Shown: positions 29,147 through 38,342, counted from the stretch's first letter. The stretch: 64,000 nucleotides of DNA from Kocuria sp. TGY1127_2 (GCF_013394385.1 NZ_AP022834.1:1488001-1552000), one strand, 5' to 3'. Notes: generated by a model from the letters alone, not told the origin. A program made the numbers and translations.

Positions 29147-29179
29147 GTCGTGGACTCTCCACCCGGGAGTTCGTAGCGT
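29147..29179 (+). promoter_or_regulatory. Promoter with shared cargo motif (aldolase gene)
   Basis: GTCGTGGACT (29147-29156), a 17-base spacer, and TAGCGT (29174-29179) repeat the layout seen before the lyase operon. It ends 35 bases before the chosen aldolase start. Confidence 0.6.
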
Positions 29180-29214
29180 GAATGACCTACCGTCAAACAC
29201 GAAAGGGATCTGCC

Positions 29215-30036
29215 ATGAGAATTGCGCCCCGAAACATCCGCACAAAGCTCGAAGCCGGCCAGCGAGCCTTCGGCTCCACGATTCAGTTCCCTTACCCCGA
29301 GATCGTCGAGGTCGTGGGTTATACCGGCTTCGACTATGCCTGGCTCGATGCAGAGCACGGCACGATGGACCTGTCACAGATCGCGGAGCTCATCCGTGCC
29401 GCCGATGCATCCAGAGTCGACAGCATCGTTCGAGTTCCAGACCACGACACTGCATTCATCGGCCGAGTCCTCGATGCCGGAGCCACCGGCATCATGGTCC
29501 CCCACGTCGACTCGGTTGCCGTGGCCGAGTCCATCGTCGGGGCGACAAAGTTCTCACCCCTCGGCACCCGCGGAGCGTGCCCATCAGTACGTTGGCTCGG
29601 GCACCTCACTGAAGACTGGAGCACTGACTATCGACGCGCCGATGAGGATACCCTCGTATTCGGTCTGATCGAGGACATCAAAGGCGTCGAAGACGTCGAA
29701 GCGATCGCGCAGGTCCCCGGTCTGGACGGGCTGGTCTTCGGGCCATTCGACCTCGCCATGGCGTTGGGTCGAGAGGGAGAGATCGACCACCCCGACGTCA
29801 TCGCCATGCACGACAGAGTCGTCAACGCCACCAAATCTGCCGGCATCCACTACGTAGCGGCAGCGGCTGCCTGGGAACCCGGCGGCAATCAAGGCGTCAT
29901 CGACTCGAACGCCCGCGTCGTGAACGTGACCGGTGACCGCGGACTACTGGTCATGGCCCACCGCCACTCCCTTGCCGATATACAGAAAGACCTCGCCGAA
30001 AACGGTCCGGCTCCGGACTATGTCCCTGCCATCTGA
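29215..30036 (+). CDS. HpcH/HpaI-family aldolase
   Basis: This 273-residue protein belongs to the class II pyruvate aldolases related to HpaI and 2-keto-3-deoxy-L-rhamnonate aldolase. Visible family blocks are GYTGFDYAWLDAEHGTMDL (catalytic His/Asp region), IVRVPDHDTAFIGRVLDAGATGIMVPHVDS, the arginine block LGTRGACPS, and GLIEDIKGVEDVEAIAQVPGLDGLVFGPFDLA with the metal-binding Glu and Asp. They cleave 2-keto-4-hydroxy acids to pyruvate plus an aldehyde. The ATG at 29215 follows AAAGGGA and lies downstream of the predicted -10 box; an in-frame ATG at 29182 would overlap the promoter. Confidence 0.88.
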   Translation: MRIAPRNIRTKLEAGQRAFGSTIQFPYPEIVEVVGYTGFDYAWLDAEHGTMDLSQIAELIRAADASRVDSIVRVPDHDTAFIGRVLDAGATGIMVPHVDSVAVAESIVGATKFSPLGTRGACPSVRWLGHLTEDWSTDYRRADEDTLVFGLIEDIKGVEDVEAIAQVPGLDGLVFGPFDLAMALGREGEIDHPDVIAMHDRVVNATKSAGIHYVAAAAAWEPGGNQGVIDSNARVVNVTGDRGLLVMAHRHSLADIQKDLAENGPAPDYVPAI

Positions 30037-30732
30037 AAAGCAACACCTCGCAAAGATGCGGCCGGAAGAAGTGAATTTGGGCGAAGCTCTTCTCACTGCG
30101 TTTGAGAGGGCCGCTGCGCGGGTGACCTGAGTCGGGCATCTCCGAGCGCCCCGCTATCTCTCTGTTCTTCCAGCCGCTGCTCGCGGCACTCAGCGTGTTT
30201 GGCTGCATCTGCGAATCGGCCCACTTCCATTTCGTGATTGAACCGACTCACTGCTCATTGCCGAGAGTGCGGTGAGGATGATCATCATCGCGCTTCTGGC
30301 CTTTGTACACGGCTGAACGCGGTGTTGACCCGGCGCGAATTCTCTTATCTGCCGGTGACTACTGCGCAATATGGACCCCGTGCGATACAGGGGAGCTATC
30401 GCAGCTGCCGACCCCCACGTGAGCAATCAAATCTACGAATCCCCACTCCGATCGAGGCGCACGCGCCAGTCGTCGTTTGCTCATAGCTGCCAGGCAGCCG
30501 ATGGCACTCGAACGCATAGCCAATCAACGCACTCATCGTTTTGTCCCGTGGCGACGATTCCGACATCGACAGCATGGGGCAGAGACCACCCGTCCAGCTG
30601 GACACATCAATGCTCTCGACAACGAGCACAAAGACAATCAAGCCTCTACCATCGAGATCTTGACGTCGACTTCTGCGGCCGTGCTGCTGGATGAAGTCAG
30701 GCGCGAAGATCATCACTGACGGAGCAGAACGG
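30037..30732. other. Gene-poor cargo stretch
   Basis: About 700 bases with only short frames on both strands (longest near 30396-30716 minus and 30477-30719 plus). None has a recognisable domain, good ribosome site or actinobacterial codon pattern. It looks like decayed sequence between the aldolase gene and the exporter fragment. Confidence 0.5.
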
Positions 30733-31322
30733 TCATTTCAATACCAGGGACCGGGCCCGATTCGGGGCCCAAACCAGATTTGAGGTCGCCCCGATGCATC
30801 GCCGGATCATGGATGACGGTCTGCCCTGTGGAGAAGTCTCGCCAGCCGAAATGTTCGCGTCCGATGCTCCCGCAGCCGCCGGTGTGACGGGAACCGGTCG
30901 AGCGAGATTCTCAGCCATGGCCGAGAGTTCGCGCAGATCCACAGCCGCCCCGGGCCCTGCACTGTCGGTGCCTGCCCAGGTCGCAGTACGTCGGATCTGA
31001 CGAGTCAGCTCTGCCATGGTGGTGTCGGTGGCCCGATGGCGAAGATGCCGACGGGGCTCCAGGCGAAGGGCGCACCGGCAATGCGTCGTCGGCTAGCGAG
31101 GTCGTCGATGACACGGACCGGACCGAACAGCTTCGCATCGTCGTGCCCCGTTGTCCTCTCGACGCGATCAGCGAGATCGCTGAGCAGCTCGGTGAGGGCA
31201 TCGTAGAACCCGCTGGTCAGATAGGCAGCAGTGTCGCGGGTGCGGATGGGCATAACGACGGCGGACACGACGACCGCAATGACTGCAACGAGGAGGGTCT
31301 CTGCGATGCGTTGGCCCAGCAG
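30733..31322 (-). pseudogene. FUSC/aromatic-acid-exporter-like fragment, truncated by the right IS
   Basis: Reading from the right IS edge on the minus strand gives LLGQRIAETLLVAVIAVVVS, then AVVMPIRTRDTAAYLTSGFYDALTEL (shown in part), the membrane-to-cytosol transition seen in FUSC-type exporters, followed by a charged helix. The 5' part is missing because the IS begins at 31327. A frame change at about 31030-31060 moves the sequence into the frame ending at 30733 (MAELTRQIRRTATW). Both defects indicate a dead gene. The family call rests on the topology and the RTRD junction and is moderate. Confidence 0.6.
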
Positions 31323-31372
31323 CTAGGGCGTGTCTCCTTTAATGACGAGTTCACCACTGGGACGCTGTATGA

Positions 31373-31789
31373 GTGACTACACAGCAACGACATCAAGTAT
31401 TCACTGATCAGCTGTGGGAGCGAATCGAACCACTCCTACCTTCCAATACCGGTAGGAGAGCTCGACCATTCGAGAACAATCGCCGGATCGTCGAAGGAAT
31501 GATTTATCGCTACCGCGCCGGCGTTGCCTGGCGCGATCTGCCCAGGGAACACTTCGGTCCGTGGCAGACGGTATGGAAACGACATCGGCGCTACGCTGCT
31601 GACGGCACGTGGGATCGAGTGCTGGCTCAGATCTTGGCTGACGCTGACGCAGCTGGCGATATCGATTGGAACATCTCCGTCGATGGCACGATCAATCGCG
31701 CTCACCAACACGGCACGAACACCCGTCGTCCTGACCAGGACACAGGCGGCAACATCGAATTAGAAGAATCTGCCCGAGAAGGTTTGTGA
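31373..31789 (+). CDS. IS5-family transposase, ORF A
   Basis: This 138-residue N-terminal part of the transposase has the DUF4096/HTH region (MTTQQRHQVFTDQLWERIEP, YRYRAGVAWRDLPREHFGPW) and the first catalytic Asp (NISVDGTINRAHQHG). It stops at TGA 31787-31789. The continuing protein sequence (EPAGHGIGRSRGGLTTKIHH) resumes at 31788 in the frame one base ahead, so full transposase would need a +1 (or -2) shift near GGTTTGTGA, or this copy carries a frameshift. Confidence 0.88.
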   Translation: MTTQQRHQVFTDQLWERIEPLLPSNTGRRARPFENNRRIVEGMIYRYRAGVAWRDLPREHFGPWQTVWKRHRRYAADGTWDRVLAQILADADAAGDIDWNISVDGTINRAHQHGTNTRRPDQDTGGNIELEESAREGL

Positions 31790-32285
31790 ACCTGCCGGCC
31801 ACGGGATCGGACGTTCACGTGGCGGACTGACGACGAAGATCCATCATCCCGTTGACGGTCGGGGTCGACCATTGGCGATCGTGGTCACTGACGGCCAACG
31901 CCACGACGGAGTCATACTGCCTCAAGTGCTCGCTGATATTCGAGTCCCACGGATCGGCGCTGGCCGTGCACGCACACGCCCGGACTCGGTTCTCGGCGAC
32001 CGGGCCTATGGGCCCAGAGCCAACCGTGAGCACCTGCACAACCGCGGCATCCAGGCGGTGATCCTTGAGAAGAAGGACCAGGTCGCATCCCGGAAGAAGC
32101 GTGGCCACAGTGGCGGGAAACCTCCGGCATTTGACTCCATAGGGTACAAAAACAGGAGCGACGTCGAGCGCTCCTTCGCCTACGTCAAACAGTGGAGAGG
32201 GTTGGCAACACGCTATGACAAACTCGCGGTCACCAATCGTGCGGCAGTCGGCCTCAGCGCGGTCCTGACTTGGCCACGTCAATAA
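31788..32285 (+). CDS. IS5-family transposase, ORF B
   Basis: The frame is homologous to the transposase C-terminal half from 31788 on (EPAGHGIGRSRGG, TTKIHHPVDGRGRPLAIVVTDG). The first possible internal start is the TTG at 31872. It carries the second Asp (VLGDRAYGPRAN) and the Glu (SDVERSFAYVKQWRGLATRY). Without a frameshift from ORF A it would be made, if at all, as a separate protein lacking the first catalytic Asp. Confidence 0.85.
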   Translation, partial: EPAGHGIGRSRGGLTTKIHHPVDGRGRPLAIVVTDGQRHDGVILPQVLADIRVPRIGAGRARTRPDSVLGDRAYGPRANREHLHNRGIQAVILEKKDQVASRKKRGHSGGKPPAFDSIGYKNRSDVERSFAYVKQWRGLATRYDKLAVTNRAAVGLSAVLTWPRQ

Positions 32286-33826
32286 AGGAGACATGACCTA
32301 GTTCCCCGGGCCGGATCGAGGCGATAGGTCAGGATGACGCAAGAGACACTCAAAGCAACGGATGAAGCTATGGCGAACGTGCCGGAGCCGATCCGGATTC
32401 GGGAAACAGGCCAGGACGAGATCATCCTGGCTACGGTATCGATCCACGAGGCCCCCATTCCCACGCACATCACGAGACAATCTGAAAGAACCGGAACCAT
32501 GGGAAGGATCGTCGCCAGGATCCCGCACAAGGTGGCTGCAGGGACTACAGGTGCCACGACGAGATTCGCGACCACTGTGTATAAGCTCCAGTACCCGGAC
32601 AGCCACACGAGGACGGGCGCGCACCACAAAGTAGCGACAATCGTCATGGCCGTTAGATCTGCAATCAGGCGAGGCAAGACAGCCGAAAACACACGGGACA
32701 ACGGCGGACCTTGGACGAGAATTCCTGCGGTTGCGAGAACGGAGAGCACAAATCCGACATCCGTGGCCATCTGATGATCGGCACACAACAGCCCCACGAT
32801 GCTGACCCACAATGCTGAACTGGCCGTGCCCGCTCTGCCGAGGATCATCGCGGTCCCTCCGATGATTCCCATCGACGCGGCCCGAAGAATCGAGGGGTCC
32901 GGCCCCACGAGGTTCACGTATCCCCACACGGCGCCGATACCTGCAAGGATCGTGAGATTCCGTGGACACTTGGTCCAGCGGACCATATGAACCCCCATCA
33001 TGAAAACGAGGCCTACATTCGAGCCGGATACGGCCGTGAGATGAGTCAGCCCTGCGGTTCTGAGGGCCTGCCGAGACCCCTCCGAAAGATCCGCATCGTC
33101 CCCGTAGGACATACCCGTGGTCAGGGCGGCGACATCCGAAGGCAATAGCCTCTCGGTACGTTCCGACATTGCCTTCCGCAACCGACCAGCCCACCCGTTG
33201 GGTGAATGGCCCTCAGGAGGGTAGCCATGTATCAGCCCATCCTCGGCAAGAATGCGGAGCTGGAATCGCCCATCGTCCGCCATGTCTATACGAGCGATCA
33301 CGCCCTGCGCGGACCGCGAGGCTCTGGAACTACGGTTTTCCTTCTCAGAATTCCGATCCGTCACGTTTCTGAACACCGTGACCTTTTCCGATCCCTGTAC
33401 CAATCCGTTCCGGCCTTCTATCTTCACCAGGTTTGCCTCGCTCACCCGGCTCTTCGCGAAGTTCGTCTCCACGACACGTTCTTGGGAAACCGGGACGATC
33501 ACGCAACGGACCACGAGAGCGCGTTCGGCAGCTTGTCTCAAGATTCGGCTCATGTCGTGAGACGGAGGAACAGCGAACCAGAGGACCGAGCCTGCGGCCA
33601 GACAGACGCTGCCAGTTCCGGCCAGAATCGCAGATACCCGGCCTACGCGCCGTCGGCATCTTCTCTCGCGCACGTGGGCGCCCGCTCCGGAGACCAAGCC
33701 GGCACACAAGACCGCCACGCTGCACGTGGCGTGGACCGGATAATGGCTTCCCGCCCAGAGGGCGGTTGCCCATGCGGCAATGGCTGCTGGAAGCAACCGA
33801 AGGTCCAGATGCGAGTCGCTCTTCAC
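32279..33826 (-). CDS. comEC: ComEC/Rec2 family competence membrane protein, 3' end altered by transposon
   Basis: ComEC forms the inner-membrane channel for single-stranded DNA in natural transformation. The 515-residue protein has an N-terminal soluble OB-like region (about 90-200) and the Competence domain (ALTTGMSYGDDADLSEGSRQALRTAGLTHLTAVSGSNVGL in part; then about eight membrane segments). No C-terminal metallo-beta-lactamase domain is present. The last six codons (RSCLLY) and stop come from the IS end. Reading over a collapsed CTAG restores a native tail SMEDDLGEVRACL ending at 22331, 61 bases before holA, so only about 13 residues were lost. The GTG start overlaps the comEA stop. Confidence 0.9.
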   Translation of the reverse strand: MKSDSHLDLRLLPAAIAAWATALWAGSHYPVHATCSVAVLCAGLVSGAGAHVRERRCRRRVGRVSAILAGTGSVCLAAGSVLWFAVPPSHDMSRILRQAAERALVVRCVIVPVSQERVVETNFAKSRVSEANLVKIEGRNGLVQGSEKVTVFRNVTDRNSEKENRSSRASRSAQGVIARIDMADDGRFQLRILAEDGLIHGYPPEGHSPNGWAGRLRKAMSERTERLLPSDVAALTTGMSYGDDADLSEGSRQALRTAGLTHLTAVSGSNVGLVFMMGVHMVRWTKCPRNLTILAGIGAVWGYVNLVGPDPSILRAASMGIIGGTAMILGRAGTASSALWVSIVGLLCADHQMATDVGFVLSVLATAGILVQGPPLSRVFSAVLPRLIADLTAMTIVATLWCAPVLVWLSGYWSLYTVVANLVVAPVVPAATLCGILATILPMVPVLSDCLVMCVGMGASWIDTVARMISSWPVSRIRIGSGTFAIASSVALSVSCVILTYRLDPARGTRSCLLY

Positions 33827-34791
33827 ACAGTCACCAGCGGTTCAAGAGCTTGCATCAATGTAGGACCTATACCCGGCACCGCGTCGAGATCGGTTGTGGA
33901 TCGGAACGGTCCGTGTTCGGTCCTCCAATCCACGATCCGCTGGGCAAGCTTCGGCCCGACCTTGGGCAGCGTCTGCAAATCGTTGACGGTTGCACGGTTC
34001 AAGTCGATCTTCCCCGAAGCGGTCGGGCCACTTTTCGCGGCGGAGCCGTTCGCCCCCGGGCTCCCCGAAGCAGCCTCGGGACCGGCGCCTCTCTCGGTGC
34101 CACTCGCCAGATGTTCCGCCTCCTCACGTGACAAAACCTTGATCTGCTGTCCGGTACGGACCGGCTCAGCGAGGTTCAGAGAATCAAGGGCCGCGTCCGG
34201 CACAGGCCCGCCTGCGGCTTGGATAGCGTCATTCGTCAAGGACCCCTGAGGCACACGGACCAGACCCGGCCGGGCGACGGCACCCACCACGTGAACCATG
34301 ACCGAGTCTGTGCTGGCGTCGCCTTCGTTATCGGCCGCCCGCTCCTTGTAAAACTGACCATCTGCGCCGGCGGCGGAAATCCGGTCCGGGTCAAGAGGAG
34401 ATGCCGTTCCCGAAACCATGACCGAAACCTCACCAGGTGCCCCAGCACGAGGAAAGACGAGCAGCGCAACCAGGATTCCCAGAACCGCCAGGACTAGGAC
34501 ACCTGCAAGAGCTCGGGGCGAAGGAGAAAACCGCACCCGCGCAGCACGGTGTGCGCCCGATACCTCCGCTTTGGTAACCTCCGGGCCCAAAGCAGACGAG
34601 CCGATCTCATCCTCAGCGAACTCTCCCTCGGCGCTCAGACGATCGCGTGATCGAGCGATCATCGCGTTGAGTCTTTCCCGAGCTTCAGGGGAGCCTATGC
34701 GGCGTGCTGTGAGCGTTCGACGTCGAAGGACGGCACCGCCTTCGTCGTATGTGTTCCTTTTTCCGGCCCCTTCATGGTGTTGCATGGGCAA
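33823..34791 (-). CDS. comEA: ComEA family DNA-binding competence protein
   Basis: ComEA binds double-stranded DNA outside the membrane during DNA uptake. The 322-residue protein has an acidic/basic cytosolic head, one transmembrane segment (LAGVLVLAVLGILVALLVF), an SLBB domain (VMVHVVGAVARPGLVRVPQG), a Ser/Gly/Ala linker and two helix-hairpin-helix motifs at the end (KIDLNRATVNDLQTLPKVGPKLAQRIVDWR in part; DLDAVPGIGPTLMQAL). It is the first gene of comEA-comEC, formerly followed by holA. Confidence 0.93.
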   Translation of the reverse strand: MPMQHHEGAGKRNTYDEGGAVLRRRTLTARRIGSPEARERLNAMIARSRDRLSAEGEFAEDEIGSSALGPEVTKAEVSGAHRAARVRFSPSPRALAGVLVLAVLGILVALLVFPRAGAPGEVSVMVSGTASPLDPDRISAAGADGQFYKERAADNEGDASTDSVMVHVVGAVARPGLVRVPQGSLTNDAIQAAGGPVPDAALDSLNLAEPVRTGQQIKVLSREEAEHLASGTERGAGPEAASGSPGANGSAAKSGPTASGKIDLNRATVNDLQTLPKVGPKLAQRIVDWRTEHGPFRSTTDLDAVPGIGPTLMQALEPLVTV

Positions 34792-34877
34792 ATCGTACGG
34801 ATTGAGAGCACGTCAGCCTTCGGTTCATCACGTTGAAAACGCGAGGACTGTGGAAGGCCCCACCGTGAGCGGGAGAT

Positions 34878-35828
34878 TTACCGCCCTGTGGGCGAGAGTC
34901 CCGGGACTAAGCTGGAGGGAACGCTCACTGCGCATACGGGTCCGAGCCCTGCGTGGACCGCCAGAACCGGGGGCACGGTCGAGCGCATCACCTGAGCTGC
35001 TTCGCCGAACCGGGTCCGGACCCTTTCGGAAAGCAGCTCGGCCAGAGGTCGGCCGTAAAAATCCTGGATCGCGACGACGGCCCGGCCAGAGGGCAGACCC
35101 GAAATCCTTGTGTCCTCGGCTATGGTTCGCTCCGCCTCGTCCAGGACCAGCTCAACCATCCTTTTGATGGCCGCCGCTTCTTGGCGCGGGCGTTCCAAGT
35201 ACTTGAGCTTGCCCTCGGCAATAGTCGCAATAGGGCGTATCTGGAACATTTGCCCGACGACGGCCAGACTTTTGGGTATTCTCCCGCTTTTGGCCAGCGC
35301 ATCGAGATTCGGGACGTAGAAAAGCATGTGCGCAATGTCGCAAGCGTGAAGAGCTGCCTTCTCGACTTCGGCCGGGGCGGCCCCGGCCCTCGCCGCATCG
35401 CGGGCCGCCGCGACCGCGAACCCTTGGCCCATCGCCGCACTGCGAGAATCGATTACCGATACTGGAACGGAGGCCTGCCGGGCGCTGGACCTTGCGGAGT
35501 CGACGGTTCCGGAGAGCTCGGCAGAGAGATGAACCGAGACGATATGTTCGTACCCTTGGGTCGCGAGGCTTTCGTAAACAGAAGTAAAAGCACCCGGTGA
35601 AGGCCGCGACGTCGTCATTCTCCGGCCTTCGGCCGTCGCAACGACCAATCGCTCTTGGACACCGGGATCGTCGCTGTCCGTGTAAATCTGGTCGCCGATC
35701 ATCAAGGGCAATGAAATGCAGGCGAAACCTCCGGTCTGGATCCATTCCTTGGTCACACAAGGGGCGAGCCCCGCCGCCGAGTCCGTTACAACGGCAACTC
35801 GGGTGCGGGGCTCGCGTCCTAACGTCAT
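34878..35828 (-). CDS. DegV family fatty-acid-binding protein
   Basis: DegV/FakB-type proteins bind a fatty acid and present it to a fatty acid kinase. The 316-residue protein has VAVVTDSAAGLAP at the start, the DegV-typical TSRPSPGAFTSVYESL, VSVIDSRSAAMGQGF and the C-terminal block VLAVHAGLGPVCAV, with the Thr/Ser that contact the carboxylate. Whether a FakA partner exists in this genome cannot be seen. It lies nine bases after leuS and may be co-transcribed. Confidence 0.92.
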   Translation of the reverse strand: MTLGREPRTRVAVVTDSAAGLAPCVTKEWIQTGGFACISLPLMIGDQIYTDSDDPGVQERLVVATAEGRRMTTSRPSPGAFTSVYESLATQGYEHIVSVHLSAELSGTVDSARSSARQASVPVSVIDSRSAAMGQGFAVAAARDAARAGAAPAEVEKAALHACDIAHMLFYVPNLDALAKSGRIPKSLAVVGQMFQIRPIATIAEGKLKYLERPRQEAAAIKRMVELVLDEAERTIAEDTRISGLPSGRAVVAIQDFYGRPLAELLSERVRTRFGEAAQVMRSTVPPVLAVHAGLGPVCAVSVPSSLVPGLSPTGR

Positions 35829-35837
35829 GATAAAACC

Positions 35838-38342
35838 TTAGACCACGATGTTGACGAGTTTCGGCTGCCGAACGATGACCTTGCGAATCGGTGCGTCGGC
35901 CAGATGCTTGTTGACCGCCTCGTCTGCGAGCGCGAGCTTCTCGAGCGCATCCGCGGTGATGTCCTTGGACACCTCCAGACGCGCACGCACCTTGCCCTTG
36001 ATCTGGACGATTGCGGTCACGGTGTCCTCGACGAGCAACGCGGGATCGACCTCCGGCCACCCTGCGGTCAGCACCGGAGTCTCATGACCGAGTTGGTGCC
36101 ACAAATCTTCCGCGGTATATGGGGCATACAGGGACAACAGCACAGCAACTGTTTCGGTCGCCTCGAGAACCGCGGGATCCGAGGCTCCGGGACCGGAATC
36201 GATCGCCTTGCGCGTCGCGTTGACCAATTCCATGGTCTTGGCGACGACGACATTGAATTTGTGCGACTCCAAAGCCTGTTCGGCATCCCGAATTATTTTA
36301 TGAGTTACTCGTCGGAGGGCGTCGTCCCCTGGAGCAACGTCGTCTGTGTCTGCAGAGACATCCTGTCCCAGCCGCCACGCACGGGCCAAGAATTTGCCGG
36401 CGCCAGAGGGTGAAACGTCTGCCCAGTCGACGTCGTCCTCCGGCGGAGAGGCGAAAACCATGGTGGTGCGGACCGCGTCGACGCCGTATTCGTTGAGCTG
36501 TTCGCCCAGGTCGACACCGTTGCCCAAGGACTTGGACATGGCTTTGCCCTGGTTGAGAACCTGCCCTTGGTTCAGCAACGCCCGGAACGGCTCGTCATAG
36601 TCCAGATACCCGAGGTCCCTGATCACCTTGACGAAGAACCGCGAATACAACAAGTGCAGAATTGCGTGTTCGACCCCGCCCACGTACTGGTCTACAGGCT
36701 CCCACTTGCGGAGTTCTGCCGGGTCGAAAGCCGCCGTATCAAGGTTCGGCGAGGCGAAGCGCAGGAAGTACCACGAGGAATCCACGAAAGTGTCCATCGT
36801 GTCGGTGTCGCGCTGGGCGGGTCCGGAACAGGTCGGGCACTCGACATTGACCCAATCGGTCGCGGCCGCCAGAGGCGACTGACCTTTGGGTGCAAGGTCT
36901 TCGCCCTTGAGATCCGATGGCAGACGTACCGGCAACTGGTCTTCGGGAACGGGGACTTCACCGCATGTCGGGCAATGAATGATCGGGATCGGGGCGCCCC
37001 AGAACCGCTGACGAGACAGGAGCCAATCACGGAGGCGGAAGATCGTCTGCCCCTCACCGTCTCCCGCGGCTTCGAGCAGCTCGATCACGCGAGAAATCGC
37101 TTCTTCCTTCGACAAGCCATTCAAAGGACCCGAGTTGACAAGGGTTCCACTGCCTCCGGTGGCCTCTCCGGTCTCGTTCGGGTCGGCTTCGCCCGTGTCC
37201 ACCACGGTCCGGACCGGCAGGTCGAAGGTTCGTGCGAAGTCGAGGTCCCGCTGATCATGTGCCGGCACGGCCATGATGGCACCGGTACCGTAATCGGCGA
37301 GGACATAATCCGATGCCCAGATCGGTAGTTCCTCATGAGTCAGCGGATTGATCGCGTACCGGCCGATGAACACGCCTGTTTTCGGGCGATCGCTCGACTG
37401 ACGCTCGATGTCGGAGAAAGACTTGACCTCTTCACGGTAGGCATTCAGAGCCGCTGCGTGCTCCTCGGTGACCAGGTCCAAAGCGAGTTGGGAATCCGCG
37501 GCCACGACGAAGAATGTGTTGCCATAGAGGGTGTCCGGACGCGTGGTGAAAACTGAGAGCTCGTCGGCGGGCTTGTCACCGGAGGATTTGATCGAAAAAC
37601 GCACCTGAGCGCCTTCCGAGCGTCCGATCCAGTTGCGTTGCATGGCCAGAACACGATCGGGCCAGTGGCCCTCCAACTGCTCCATGTCGTCCAGGAGCTC
37701 CTGCGCGTACTCGGTGATCTTGAAGTACCACTGGTTGAGGGATTTTTTGGTGACCTGGGTTCCGCATCGTTCGCACGCGCCGTTGATGACCTGTTCATTG
37801 GCCAACACGGTTTGGTCCTTGGGGCACCAGTTGACGGGAGAGTCCTTCCTGTACGCCAGGCCCTTGCTGTAGAACTGCTCGAAAAGCCACTGCGTCCAGT
37901 GGTAGTACTCGGGATCCGAGGTGTGCAGGCGCCGGGACCAGTCCACGGCTATTCCGTACCTCTTGAACGACGCGGCCTGGGTTTCGATGTTCTTGTAGGT
38001 CCACTCCGCGGGATGCGTGTTGTTCTTGATCGCCGCGTTCTCCGCAGGCAGTCCGAAGGAGTCCCACCCGATGGGGTGCAGAACGTCATAGCCTTTCTGC
38101 ATCCAGTAGCGCGTGACGACGTCGCCCATCGCGAAGGCTTCCGCGTGACCCATGTGAAGATCCCCGGACGGGTACGGGAACATGTCCAAAACGTATTTGC
38201 GCTCTTTCGAACCGTCGTCGAGCGGAGCGAAGACATTCTCACGCTCCCAGTAGTCCGCCCACGTGGCCTCCATCGAGGCGAAATCGTAGGATTTCTCCTC
38301 GGCAGCGTCTCGTGAGGGATTCTCTCCAACCGTTTGCGGCAC
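35838..38342 (-). CDS. leuS: Leucine--tRNA ligase
   Basis: LeuRS charges tRNA-Leu. The 834-residue class I synthetase has HIGH-type [13 protein letters not shown], the CP1 editing domain ([26 protein letters not shown]), KMSKS-type [13 protein letters not shown], and the C-terminal anticodon-binding and zinc-like regions ([18 protein letters not shown]). The start is set at the GTG at 38342 with AAAGGAAA seven bases upstream; the frame is open to 38492, but the extra residues are not conserved. Confidence 0.96.
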   Translation of the reverse strand: MPQTVGENPSRDAAEEKSYDFASMEATWADYWERENVFAPLDDGSKERKYVLDMFPYPSGDLHMGHAEAFAMGDVVTRYWMQKGYDVLHPIGWDSFGLPAENAAIKNNTHPAEWTYKNIETQAASFKRYGIAVDWSRRLHTSDPEYYHWTQWLFEQFYSKGLAYRKDSPVNWCPKDQTVLANEQVINGACERCGTQVTKKSLNQWYFKITEYAQELLDDMEQLEGHWPDRVLAMQRNWIGRSEGAQVRFSIKSSGDKPADELSVFTTRPDTLYGNTFFVVAADSQLALDLVTEEHAAALNAYREEVKSFSDIERQSSDRPKTGVFIGRYAINPLTHEELPIWASDYVLADYGTGAIMAVPAHDQRDLDFARTFDLPVRTVVDTGEADPNETGEATGGSGTLVNSGPLNGLSKEEAISRVIELLEAAGDGEGQTIFRLRDWLLSRQRFWGAPIPIIHCPTCGEVPVPEDQLPVRLPSDLKGEDLAPKGQSPLAAATDWVNVECPTCSGPAQRDTDTMDTFVDSSWYFLRFASPNLDTAAFDPAELRKWEPVDQYVGGVEHAILHLLYSRFFVKVIRDLGYLDYDEPFRALLNQGQVLNQGKAMSKSLGNGVDLGEQLNEYGVDAVRTTMVFASPPEDDVDWADVSPSGAGKFLARAWRLGQDVSADTDDVAPGDDALRRVTHKIIRDAEQALESHKFNVVVAKTMELVNATRKAIDSGPGASDPAVLEATETVAVLLSLYAPYTAEDLWHQLGHETPVLTAGWPEVDPALLVEDTVTAIVQIKGKVRARLEVSKDITADALEKLALADEAVNKHLADAPIRKVIVRQPKLVNIVV

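Larger units (their letters stand above)
31327..32297 (+). mobile_element. Right IS copy: full-length IS5-family element (971 bp)
   Basis: The ends GGCGTGTCTCCTTTAATG and (inverted) GTCATGTCTCCTTTATTG are imperfect terminal repeats, each next to CTAG. It carries two consecutive transposase frames with an intact DDE set between them: D in ISVDGTI (ORF A), D in VLGDRAYG and E in SDVERSFAYVKQWRG (ORF B). Two-ORF IS5 elements of the IS427 type usually make the fusion protein by ribosomal frameshifting. Confidence 0.93.
22371..32301. mobile_element. Composite transposon with inverted IS5-family ends, inserted in the 3' end of comEC
   Basis: Two IS copies in opposite orientation bound 8.6 kb of cargo. 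Both outer boundaries carry CTAG (22371-22374 and 32298-32301), as expected for a four-base target duplication in IS5/IS427-type transposition. The inner edges also carry CTAG (22712-22715, 31323-31326). The cargo holds a damaged selD, a lyase-amidohydrolase-SDR operon, a cyclase, a LysR gene, an HpcH/HpaI aldolase and a truncated exporter. Flanking genes holA, comEC and comEA are otherwise in normal actinobacterial order. The cargo style (strand mix, looser spacing, gene remnants) differs from the compact host operons. Confidence 0.88.

Noticed and set aside
30396-30716. 106-codon minus-strand frame in the gene-poor cargo stretch
   Set aside because: Overlaps other random frames, no domain and no ribosome site; more likely decayed DNA.
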